Shown here in pieces: positions 1 to 6,276 of a stretch of 10,448 bases of DNA (position 1 is its first letter; each line of letters starts with the position of its first letter). The notes beneath the pieces were generated by a model. That model saw only the letters and a program-made list of their open reading frames with translations, was not told the DNA's origin and did not search any database. Source of the stretch: JBIICS01 sp044238735 (lineage in GTDB: Bacteria; Bacteroidota; Bacteroidia; UBA4408); NCBI GenBank assembly GCA_044238735.1, contig JBIICS010000102.1, positions 1 to 10,448 of the forward strand. The letters are read 5' to 3'. Position numbers and translations under genes: made by a program.

Positions 1-38
1 TTTCAAAGGGCGTTTCCCTCCACCTTTCCTGATAAGCA
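1..38 (-). promoter_or_regulatory. SAM-I (S-box) riboswitch, 5' part, truncated by window edge
   Basis: Read on the minus strand, the left edge gives CUUAUC, then GGUGGAGGGA, then CGCCC, then UUUGAAA. These match, in order and spacing, the start of the SAM-I riboswitch: the P1 5' strand with its UUAUC, the P2 strand with the GAGGGA kink-turn, the GCCC of P2b, and the UGAAA leading into the other P2 strand. The usual following CC..GCAACC and the P3/P4 helices fall outside the window. SAM-I riboswitches bind S-adenosylmethionine and switch off methionine biosynthesis or transport genes, so such a gene is expected immediately to the left on the minus strand. Only about 38 nt can be seen, so the expression platform cannot be judged. 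Confidence 0.8.
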
Positions 39-146
39 ATATCAATGAACGTTCCGGTTGTAAATTTACTATATTTTTAACAAAAGGCCTTAACGAATTT
101 GATTTTTATTAAGTGGAGATGCTTACGATTAAAGTTAAAATAGTTA

Positions 147-170
147 GCTTAATTTAATGGTAATTTAAGC
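147..170 (-). terminator. Candidate AT-rich terminator hairpin of the hemD-rnpA operon
   Basis: One base after the stop of the O-antigen ligase-like gene lies an inverted repeat: GCTTAAATTA, loop CCAT, TAAATTAAGC on the minus strand. It makes a 10-bp stem with one A-A mismatch. The following bases are T-rich but interrupted (CTATTTTAACTTT), so this is a weak intrinsic terminator at best. Its placement, between the operon end and a new riboswitch-led unit, fits a terminator. Confidence 0.4.
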
Positions 171-171
171 A

Positions 172-1713
172 TTATTGAATTAAATCGGAATCTTTAGGCC
201 TTAGAACCAATGATGAATAACATATGAAACCCACAAACATGGTGAGTCCAATTTGGGTTTCGAGAGTGTCCTCATTTAAAAATGAAGCCAGCAAAAGTGA
301 TAAAGTAACAAACATAAATCGATTAGCATTTTTATATAAACACATTAACATCCATAAAACAATTAAAAACCCTATAAAACCGAATGTTATACCGAACGTT
401 AAGAATTGATTATGAGCCCTTAATCTATTTTCTTGATCCAGCTCTACCTGGTCGAATTCGTATTGCCAGTTAAACGCATCCTGAACATCGCCTGTTCCTA
501 CCCCGAGCCAAAAATTATTTTTCCATATCCTAAGGCCAGTTTGCATAAAAAGCAATCGCATGGTTAAAGAATGATTATTGGCATATTGCTTTGTGTTAAA
601 CATATGTAACTCATAAAGTACCTGATAAACCTTATACGAAATTGATTTTTGATCCGTATATAAATAGTTGGTAAAACCCTCGCGTATGTTATATAAATCT
701 GCACTGGAAAGAGCCGCTATGCCAATGCTATCTTTATTCAGGTGTTTAGAGGCCAGGTAACGTATTAGCGTGTTACGTATGGGCTGATTATTTAAATCGT
801 TGCCATTATAAGGGATGTCGGAAACTTTATTCCACGACTCAGACAGTTCCGTTTCACAAATATTTTTCCATACATAAAATCCATTTTCAAGTTCATCGGT
901 ATTTTGATGAGTATAAATTTGATGGTTTTGAGTTTTTTTCTTCAATATAAAATCGGGGCTGAGTTTAAAATGAGAATTATAAAACTGGTATAAATAAATT
1001 ATAGAAGAGGCGAGTGAAATTGCCATTAAGGTTAGTATAAAAACTCTGTATTTAAAAGGAGTATAAAAAGATAAAATGAAAAATGCTAAGATAAGCAAAG
1101 CCAGTCCGGTACCCGATTTTATAACCACAAGCGTAACCAGAAAAAACAAAGCAATAATAATTAACAAGCTGTTTTTTTCTTTGAGGAAATAATACAAGGA
1201 ACTTATAATACCAAATACCAACATAATAGAAATGCGTATGTGAGAAACAAACGGGCTTAAATACCTGGAATCGGTAATCGGCTTAGTTCCATATCCAAAA
1301 TACAGAAGCCATGTACCGATAGAAGAGACCAAAAGACCGAGCCAAAATAAGATCACGATGTTTTTTTGCCAAAATTTATTTAGGAAAGGCATGCCTGCAA
1401 TCATAAAAGGCAAAACAAATAGAGGCAGTTTAATTTTTATATCATTCCAGGCGTATGTGTAATTATCGGTATAAAGAAGCCCTGCCAGATGAATAATTAA
1501 TAATACACTAAGTGAAATTACAACGGGCGAATGAATACCTTTCTTAATTTTAGATGAATAATTACCCGATGCAAACCAGGCAAAGGCCATAATAAATTGC
1601 CCGACACTAACTATTACCTTGGAAACAGCCAAACCAAATAAGATAGCTCCAAAACCAAAGGCAAAAAGGTGTAGACTCCAGTTTAACCCCTGGTATGATT
1701 TGGCTTTAAACAT
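172..1713 (-). CDS. O-antigen ligase / polymerase-like membrane protein (Wzy_C family)
   Basis: A multi-pass inner-membrane protein of the O-antigen ligase family, which joins or polymerises surface glycans on the periplasmic face using lipid-linked substrates. About ten hydrophobic segments are visible, with several pairs in residues 15-250 and three near the C-terminus (about 440-510). A large hydrophilic loop lies between (about 250-390). The Wzy_C signature follows that loop: a GVGTGD motif, then RAHNQFL about 25 residues later, then LNEDTLETQIG near the end. I start it at the ATG at 1713, one base after the protease stop (TAG-C-ATG). The longer frame reaching 1728 would begin with TTG. 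Residue numbers are from the 1728 start; subtract 5 for the ATG. Last gene of the operon. Whether it is a WaaL-type ligase, a polymerase or another glycan transferase cannot be decided from sequence. Confidence 0.85.
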   Translation of the reverse strand: MFKAKSYQGLNWSLHLFAFGFGAILFGLAVSKVIVSVGQFIMAFAWFASGNYSSKIKKGIHSPVVISLSVLLIIHLAGLLYTDNYTYAWNDIKIKLPLFVLPFMIAGMPFLNKFWQKNIVILFWLGLLVSSIGTWLLYFGYGTKPITDSRYLSPFVSHIRISIMLVFGIISSLYYFLKEKNSLLIIIALFFLVTLVVIKSGTGLALLILAFFILSFYTPFKYRVFILTLMAISLASSIIYLYQFYNSHFKLSPDFILKKKTQNHQIYTHQNTDELENGFYVWKNICETELSESWNKVSDIPYNGNDLNNQPIRNTLIRYLASKHLNKDSIGIAALSSADLYNIREGFTNYLYTDQKSISYKVYQVLYELHMFNTKQYANNHSLTMRLLFMQTGLRIWKNNFWLGVGTGDVQDAFNWQYEFDQVELDQENRLRAHNQFLTFGITFGFIGFLIVLWMLMCLYKNANRFMFVTLSLLLASFLNEDTLETQIGLTMFVGFICYSSLVLRPKDSDLIQ

Positions 1714-1714
1714 G

Positions 1715-3403
1715 CTATTTTTTTTCAATTAGCGGTTCGGTATCATAACCAGAAACACTCAGCGCTTTTGCGTATTTTTCCTTATCGGCAATTAGCTGAA
1801 TGGCCATAACTAAATCTTTATCCTTACTAAGGGTGTTTCTTATTCGACCTTTTTGAAAATAGTACCTTGAAACAATTTCTTCCTCAAGTAAAAAGCATAT
1901 CTCTTCTTTATACTTAAAGAGATCTTCTTTTTTATACTTGGCAATTTTTTCATTGAGCAATTCGAAACCGGGCTTTGCCTCATCAAAATACTTTTCCTGT
2001 TCGGCTATTTCTTTAAACTCCTTTAATAAATTTTCTGTTTTAGTGGTGTATTGATAATCCTTGTCTTTTACATATTCCACAAACTCTTTAAAGTCGCTAT
2101 CGGAAAGTCTAAATTGAGCAGGATCTGCTATTGAGGGATGACTAATACGAAACAACGTGGCGTAATCGAATATTAAGTTTTTAGCAGAAATGCTTTGAGT
2201 TATTTTGGCGTATTTTTTTGCATTTGTTTTAACATCAGGCTCTATACCTCCTCCATCTTTAACGAGCCTTCCTTTTCTGGTTTTATAACATCTGGCTAAA
2301 CTATCCGGTATTCTTCCAACACTGCCATCTTCGTTACGGTTAGAGTAATCTATAGCCTGAATACACCTTCCGCTGGGTATATAATATTTGGCTGTGGTTA
2401 GCTTTAATTTTGAATTATAACTAATAGAACGGGTATTTTGAACCAAGCCCTTACCATAAGTGCGCTGACCAAGAATTACACCTCGATCCAGATCCTGCAT
2501 CGTGCCCGAAACAATTTCGGAAGCAGATGCTGAACCACTATTTACCATTAATACAAGTGGAATATCCTTTGCAATTGGGGTATTTAGGGCTTTATAGGTT
2601 TTATCCCAATCTTTAACTCTTCCGCGGGTAAATACAACATCTTCTCCTTTATCAATAAAAAAATTGGAAATGTTTACAGCTTCATATAACAATCCGCCTG
2701 GGTTACCACGTAAATCGAATACAAGACCTTTTAACTCCCCTTGCTTAGATAAATCATCGTAAGCTGCCTTTACTTCTCTGCTGGCACTTTCAGTAAACTG
2801 ATTTAATTGAATATAACCCACATTATTATCCATCATTCCGTAAAATGGAACTGCATTAATTTTTATTTCTTCTCTTTTTAACGTTTTGAGGATAGGCTCA
2901 CGTGTATTCGGACGCTCAATTAATAGTTTAACTTCGGTACCAGGCTGACCTTTAAGCAACTTGCTTACATCATCGGTGTTTTTTCCTTTAATACTTTTAC
3001 CATCAATTTCAATAATTTTATCGCCTGCACGTAAATCGTTTTTAAAAGCAGGAAAATCTTCATAAGGTTCAGCTACTACCACAAAATCACCACTCTTTCG
3101 TATTGTTGCTCCCATCCCTCCGTATTGTCCGGTTGTCATAAAACGATAATCCTCAATATCAGATTCCGGAATATAATCCGTGTATGGATCAAGCGACTTT
3201 AACATTGCATCTATACCGGTTTTCATTAAATCGCCGGGCTTTACTTCATCAACATAATAAAGGTTTATATCTTTAAATAAAGTTGAGAATATATCGAGTT
3301 GCTTGGTTATATTAAAAAAGTCATCCTTAAAAGAATAACCCAACATTGAGAAAAGAGCAATGCTCCCCAATATTATTATTTTTTTATATTTTTTTAATTT
3401 CAT
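1715..3403 (-). CDS. S41 family C-terminal processing peptidase (CtpA/Prc type, PDZ domain)
   Basis: A 562-residue serine protease that acts in the periplasm, cutting proteins at or near their C-termini. Residues 8-24 are a hydrophobic signal/anchor. A PDZ substrate-binding domain spans about 88-165, with the usual AGDKIIEIDGKS core. The peptidase core follows: LRGNPGG (231-237), then NSGSASASE with the predicted nucleophile Ser293, then YGKGLVQ with the general-base Lys318, and Gln322. The Ser-Lys spacing of 25 matches characterised CtpB/Prc enzymes. The insert with RCIQAIDY and DGGGIEPDV (about 346-391) is typical of Bacteroidota members. The C-terminal 170 residues are charged and helical, function unknown. 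It starts with ATG 15 nt after yidD. All catalytic residues are intact. Substrates unknown; outer-membrane or secretion proteins are a guess. Confidence 0.95.
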   Translation of the reverse strand: MKLKKYKKIIILGSIALFSMLGYSFKDDFFNITKQLDIFSTLFKDINLYYVDEVKPGDLMKTGIDAMLKSLDPYTDYIPESDIEDYRFMTTGQYGGMGATIRKSGDFVVVAEPYEDFPAFKNDLRAGDKIIEIDGKSIKGKNTDDVSKLLKGQPGTEVKLLIERPNTREPILKTLKREEIKINAVPFYGMMDNNVGYIQLNQFTESASREVKAAYDDLSKQGELKGLVFDLRGNPGGLLYEAVNISNFFIDKGEDVVFTRGRVKDWDKTYKALNTPIAKDIPLVLMVNSGSASASEIVSGTMQDLDRGVILGQRTYGKGLVQNTRSISYNSKLKLTTAKYYIPSGRCIQAIDYSNRNEDGSVGRIPDSLARCYKTRKGRLVKDGGGIEPDVKTNAKKYAKITQSISAKNLIFDYATLFRISHPSIADPAQFRLSDSDFKEFVEYVKDKDYQYTTKTENLLKEFKEIAEQEKYFDEAKPGFELLNEKIAKYKKEDLFKYKEEICFLLEEEIVSRYYFQKGRIRNTLSKDKDLVMAIQLIADKEKYAKALSVSGYDTEPLIEKK

Positions 3404-3418
3404 CTTTAGATCAATTCA

Positions 3419-3631
3419 TCAGGGAACCGGATCGTGACCATGCCCACCCCAGGGGTGACACCTTCCAATTCGCCTTAAAGTTAACCAAGAACCTTTAAAA
3501 AAACCATATTTTTTTAGGGCTTCAATACCATATTGAGAGCAAGTGGGGTTATATCTGCAGGCGGGCCCTAAAAGAGGTGAGATTGCGAGTTTATAAAGCC
3601 TAATTAATACTATCGCTATTTTGGCCAGCAT
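3419..3631 (-). CDS. yidD: Membrane protein insertion efficiency factor YidD
   Basis: A 70-residue protein of the YidD (UPF0161/DUF37) family, a membrane-associated factor that assists YidC-dependent insertion of inner-membrane proteins. The family signature fills most of it: an amphipathic N-terminal helix, then CRYNPTCSQYG (25-35), then RRIGRCHPWGG (53-63) and the terminal DPVP. The three conserved cysteines are Cys25, Cys31 and Cys58. Length is normal for the family. It overlaps the end of rnpA by 32 nt. The rnpA-yidD pairing is widespread in bacteria, and close overlap suggests translational coupling. The Gly-His-Gly-His before Asp-Pro is a small local variant of the usual GG.DPVP ending. 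Confidence 0.95.
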   Translation of the reverse strand: MLAKIAIVLIRLYKLAISPLLGPACRYNPTCSQYGIEALKKYGFFKGSWLTLRRIGRCHPWGGHGHDPVP

Positions 3632-4010
3632 CCTTTAATAGTTGTTTTTTTAAGTAATTGAGAAGTTCAATTGTTTTTAAATTAAGCTGCTTAAACGGCA
3701 AATTTGTTTTGGCAGTATACATAAACGCAATTAGATATGTATTATTGTTTAATGGCAGATTCGTAATAATATTTTTATTTAACCGATAGGTTTCTCTTAA
3801 CTGTCGTTTAGCCTTATTTCTTTTTACAGCAAGCTTTAAATTTCGTTTTGGAACAGAGATTAGAATTTTAAAGGGGACTTTTTCCGTTAATTCAGATTTT
3901 AGGTAGAAAAGTTTAAGTGGAAATGCATTATAGGATTTACCCTTCTCGAACAATTGTTTTATTGCCTGTAAATGGGTAAGTTTTTCGGGTTTGCTGAACC
4001 TATAGTTCAT
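3600..4010 (-). CDS. rnpA: Ribonuclease P protein component
   Basis: The 136-residue protein subunit of RNase P, which binds the catalytic RNA and the pre-tRNA leader to make mature tRNA 5' ends. The family motif is clear: FKILISVPKR (47-56), where the first strand precedes the RNR helix, then AVKRNKAKRQLRE (61-73) with the conserved Arg64, Asn65, Arg69, Arg72 and Glu73. The N-terminal RFSKPEKLT is also typical. The protein is strongly basic. ATG start 10 nt after hemD, 32-nt overlap into yidD. In many bacteria rnpA follows rpmH. Here it sits behind hemD instead, an arrangement I associate with flavobacterial genomes. The RNase P RNA gene is not in this window. Confidence 0.95.
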   Translation of the reverse strand: MNYRFSKPEKLTHLQAIKQLFEKGKSYNAFPLKLFYLKSELTEKVPFKILISVPKRNLKLAVKRNKAKRQLRETYRLNKNIITNLPLNNNTYLIAFMYTAKTNLPFKQLNLKTIELLNYLKKQLLKDAGQNSDSIN

Positions 4011-4020
4011 TGAACAGGCA

Positions 4021-4806
4021 TTATTTGCCTTTGTTATATTTAACGATAAATTGTTCCAGAGCCATTGTCATGGAGGGAGCCGATGGAACCGGTGCCGGTA
4101 TATCCATTTTTAAACCGGCTTCTTTAGCAGCCTGATGGGTAGTTGCACCGAAAGCAGCGATAAGTGTCCCTTTTTGCTTATACTTTGGATAATTCTGAAA
4201 CAAAGATTTAACACCACTGGGGCTAAAGAACACAATAACATCATAGGCATTGATATCTTTAATTTCAGATAAATCGCTACACACCGTACGATACATAACG
4301 GCCTTGGAGTAATTGAGATCGTGCTTATCCATTACATCCGGTATTTCGGAAGTATTAAGATCGGAACAAGGTATTAAAAATTTCTCTTCTTTATTTTTCT
4401 TTAAGAGATCCACTAAATCGGCAAAAGTTTGTTTGCCATGAAAGATTTTGCGTTTACGGTAAACTACATATTTTTGAAGGTAATAAGCGGTACTTTCGCT
4501 AATACAAAAATATTTCATGGATTCGGGAACCACAACACGCAATTCGGCGCACAAATTAAAAAAATGGTCTACTGCATTTCTACTGGTAAATATAACCGCT
4601 GTATGATCTAAAATATTGATACGATCTTTCCGAAATTCCTGTGCAGGAATACCTTCGATATGAATAAAAGGGCGAAACTCAATATTAAGTTTTAGTTTTT
4701 TGGCAAGTTCGGAGTACGGATTTTTATCGCTTTCGGGCTGAGCCTGGGATACCAAGATGTTTTTAATTTTTGCAGGTGCAGAAGTTTGTGTAGTTTTTGT
4801 TGCCAT
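4021..4806 (-). CDS. hemD: Uroporphyrinogen-III synthase
   Basis: A 261-residue HemD-family enzyme, cyclising hydroxymethylbilane to uroporphyrinogen III in tetrapyrrole (heme) synthesis in the cytosol. HemD is poorly conserved in general, but this protein closely follows the flavobacterial type as I remember it: KNILVSQAQPE near the start, FRPFIHIEG (44-52), VIFTSRNAVDHFF (71-83), QKYVVYRKRKI (111-121), FFSPSGVKSLF (193-203), AFGATT (218-223) and the C-terminal PSAPSMTMALE (241-251). These positions outline the two Rossmann-like lobes. ATG start. About ten extra residues precede the first strand compared with relatives. It lies 18 nt after the DUF4271 gene and 10 nt before rnpA, matching the conserved flavobacterial neighbourhood. 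No other heme gene is present here. Confidence 0.9.
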   Translation of the reverse strand: MATKTTQTSAPAKIKNILVSQAQPESDKNPYSELAKKLKLNIEFRPFIHIEGIPAQEFRKDRINILDHTAVIFTSRNAVDHFFNLCAELRVVVPESMKYFCISESTAYYLQKYVVYRKRKIFHGKQTFADLVDLLKKNKEEKFLIPCSDLNTSEIPDVMDKHDLNYSKAVMYRTVCSDLSEIKDINAYDVIVFFSPSGVKSLFQNYPKYKQKGTLIAAFGATTHQAAKEAGLKMDIPAPVPSAPSMTMALEQFIVKYNKGK

Positions 4807-4824
4807 CCGTAAAAAATTATTTTA

Positions 4825-5970
4825 TTAAAAATTTATCGATTGTTTTATGAGTTTTATCAATAAAAACAAAGGTAAAATTTCAAGGGTGCAAATATACAAG
4901 AAAATATGAAACATAGAATATTGGCTTCCATTAAGCGCCAAAACAAATCCCCGGGTAATCCGATATATAAAAGAAAGCAAGTAAACTATACCTCCGGACA
5001 ATATTAAAGTTTCTTTTGGAATTAAATGAGTGTAGGCAATCAACAAAACCAAGGGTACAAACAACAATCCAATAAAGTTATTTACAAGAAAAATATTATA
5101 GAAATAATCTTTTGTAAGCTTTTCAGCGTCAAACAGATAACCTGTAAAATTAACAATCAAAAACTTTGAAAAATATATTATAGAAACGCCCAAAGCACAC
5201 GCAAAAAAAAGTAAAACGTGTCCACCGCCCGGCAAGTGTACATTAAAGAATACGGCAGTTTGAAAAACAAAAATAGATAAGATTAAAATAAAAATTACAG
5301 AAACCATTATGAAAACCCTTTGCAATAAGGAATTTTCTTCACGAATTAGCTGATTGATGATTCGCGTAACAAAAAAAGCGTTTAGAACTTGAACAAACCT
5401 TTTACGGTGAAATATATTAATCCAACCAAACAACAACCCAATTAACAAAAACATCAGAAAAAGTCCGTCCTGGTTTACAAAATTTCGATATTGAGGAACT
5501 AAATATCCGCTTGGCTTTTGGGTTTCGGTTTTTGTTTTGGCAACCGTTTTTTCGGTTTCAACAGGAGTTATCTCCAGTTTTTTAACTTCAGCCTTTTGCT
5601 CCGTTTCGGGCAAGGGCTTATTTTTTATAGATAATGAAGTATCTGCAACTTTTTTGGGTTCCTTTTTAGGAATAATATTGGGTTGTAAAGCATTAAGTTC
5701 TTTTTTTATAACTTTTGAAGGTTCAGACTCATTGCTCTTTTCATTCGTGTTTTTGGAGTCGTCGGACTTTTTCTTATCCCTTTCCTTTTTTTTCTTATTC
5801 TTTTCTTTGGCTTTATCTGCATCCACTTCGGCAACTCCAAAGGGGGACCGTTTATCCAATTTGTTATCTACATTTTTATCTTGTAAAACCGGTGCATCAT
5901 CAAAACCCTGCCGATCTTCCACTACAATGGGAGATTTTTTCTTTGCGGTATCTTGGTCTTGGATAAACAC
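4825..5970 (-). CDS. DUF4271 domain membrane protein with long charged N-terminal extension
   Basis: A 381-residue protein in two parts. Residues 1-155 are hydrophilic and probably disordered, with a Lys/Glu/Asp-rich stretch at 52-73 and Pro/Lys/Thr-rich sequence after it. Residues 165-375 hold about six hydrophobic segments (near 167-186, 217-243, 250-274, 290-313, 321-337 and 354-373) and match the Bacteroidota DUF4271 family, whose closing motif FHIFLYICTLEILPL (354-368) is present. Function is unknown. The family is commonly encoded just upstream of hemD, as here. The start is a GTG. No ATG occurs in frame before about residue 173, and an upstream stop at 5995-5997 limits the alternatives, so GTG is the only standard start that fits. 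It is the first gene of operon B, and a candidate -7 promoter box lies only 13 nt upstream. Confidence 0.85.
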   Translation of the reverse strand: MFIQDQDTAKKKSPIVVEDRQGFDDAPVLQDKNVDNKLDKRSPFGVAEVDADKAKEKNKKKKERDKKKSDDSKNTNEKSNESEPSKVIKKELNALQPNIIPKKEPKKVADTSLSIKNKPLPETEQKAEVKKLEITPVETEKTVAKTKTETQKPSGYLVPQYRNFVNQDGLFLMFLLIGLLFGWINIFHRKRFVQVLNAFFVTRIINQLIREENSLLQRVFIMVSVIFILILSIFVFQTAVFFNVHLPGGGHVLLFFACALGVSIIYFSKFLIVNFTGYLFDAEKLTKDYFYNIFLVNNFIGLLFVPLVLLIAYTHLIPKETLILSGGIVYLLSFIYRITRGFVLALNGSQYSMFHIFLYICTLEILPLFLLIKLIKQSINF

Positions 5971-5983
5971 GATTAAACTTTCG

Positions 5984-5991
5984 CAAAAATA
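5984..5991 (-). promoter_or_regulatory. Candidate -7 box of the DUF4271-hemD operon promoter
   Basis: On the minus strand this reads TATTTTTG, an exact match to the Bacteroidota -7 consensus TAnnTTTG. It ends 13 nt before the GTG start, so the transcript leader would be only a few bases long. No good TTG -33 element is visible at the usual 19-21 nt spacing. A 15-nt palindrome (AACTTAA-A-TTAAGTT, 5992-6006) lies directly upstream and might bind a regulator, but its AT-rich composition makes chance likely. Confidence 0.45.
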
Positions 5992-6062
5992 AACTTAAAT
6001 TAAGTTGATTTTCAGGTGCTTAAAATCATTTTTTTAACAACATATAAGCATATTTAGCGTTG

Positions 6063-6184
6063 AGTTTGGAGTGTAAAAAAATTACAAATCAATAAGCGTA
6101 GTTTTTACCAGTTGTTGTTGCAACAACTGGACTGTATTTTATGTAAAAGTATATTTTAGCCTTAAGAAGAGTTTAGTTTGGAGT
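6063..6184. repeat. Pair of 10-bp direct repeats AGTTTGGAGT
   Basis: The sequence AGTTTGGAGT occurs at 6063-6072 and again at 6175-6184 on the plus strand, 112 bp apart, on either side of the hairpin at 6108-6130. Both copies are followed or preceded by further GAG/GTT-like bases but the exact match stops at ten. Chance recurrence of a 10-mer in a 300-bp AT-rich region is possible, so significance is low. Confidence 0.35.
6108..6130. repeat. Perfect 10-bp inverted repeat (hairpin or operator)
   Basis: CCAGTTGTTG, three bases (TTG), CAACAACTGG: a perfect 10-bp stem with a tight 3-nt loop. Neither strand has a U-tract directly after it (TAAAAACTACG on the minus strand, ACTGTATTTTATG on the plus), so it is not a standard terminator. 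It lies 146 nt after the CNNM stop and 137 nt before the DUF4271 start. It could stabilise the 3' end of the upstream transcript, lie in a long leader, or bind a dimeric regulator. Confidence 0.55.
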
Positions 6185-6215
6185 TAGTAAACGGGCATTT
6201 TCTTTAGGGTTGAGT

Positions 6216-6244
6216 CAAAGTTACCCCTTAAGAACATCAACAAA
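6216..6244 (-). promoter_or_regulatory. Candidate upstream promoter for operon B or a small RNA
   Basis: The minus strand carries TAACTTTG (6216-6223), an exact match to TAnnTTTG, with TTTG upstream (6241-6244). The spacer is 17 nt, slightly short of the usual 19. If active, transcription would begin near 6210 and run about 240 nt to the DUF4271 start, placing the 6108-6130 hairpin in the leader. Confidence 0.3.
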
Positions 6245-6276
6245 CAGCCACACCCCTATACAATTAAAATATTAAT

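Larger units (their letters stand above)
5971..6276. other. 306-bp intergenic region between two minus-strand operons
   Basis: This separates the end of the CNNM gene from the start of the DUF4271 gene. I find no credible gene. The longest sensible minus-strand frame is a 17-codon ORF at 6184-6237 with no supporting features. The region contains a 10-bp-stem hairpin (6108-6130), a repeated AGTTTGGAGT (6063-6072 and 6175-6184), AT-rich palindromes near 5992-6006 and 6006-6028, and two matches to the Bacteroidota -7 box on the minus strand. No clear U-tract terminator for the upstream operon is visible. Confidence 0.8.

Noticed and set aside
61..68. TAAATTTA as a -7 box for the riboswitch-led transcript
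   Set aside because: It differs from TAnnTTTG at the last base and has no -33 element at 19-21 nt. Position is plausible but the support is too weak to list.
224..409. Plus-strand 61-codon open frame inside the ligase-like gene
   Set aside because: It is antisense to a well-supported gene with Wzy_C motifs; no promoter or motif supports it.
4429..4611. Plus-strand 60-codon open frame inside hemD
   Set aside because: It is antisense to conserved HemD motifs and has no independent support.
5537..5992. Open plus-strand frame of 151 codons rich in Ser/Phe
   Set aside because: It is the antisense shadow of the Lys/Glu-rich part of the DUF4271 gene. Its repetitive Phe/Ser content follows from that bias, and it has no family signature.
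6006..6035. TGATTTT / AAAATCA hairpin followed by TTTTTTT on the plus strand
   Set aside because: It resembles a terminator only on the plus strand, where no gene ends. Arms are AT-rich and the loop is 9 nt.
6184..6237. 17-codon minus-strand ORF in the intergenic region
   Set aside because: Too short, no recognisable motif, and no conservation evidence available.
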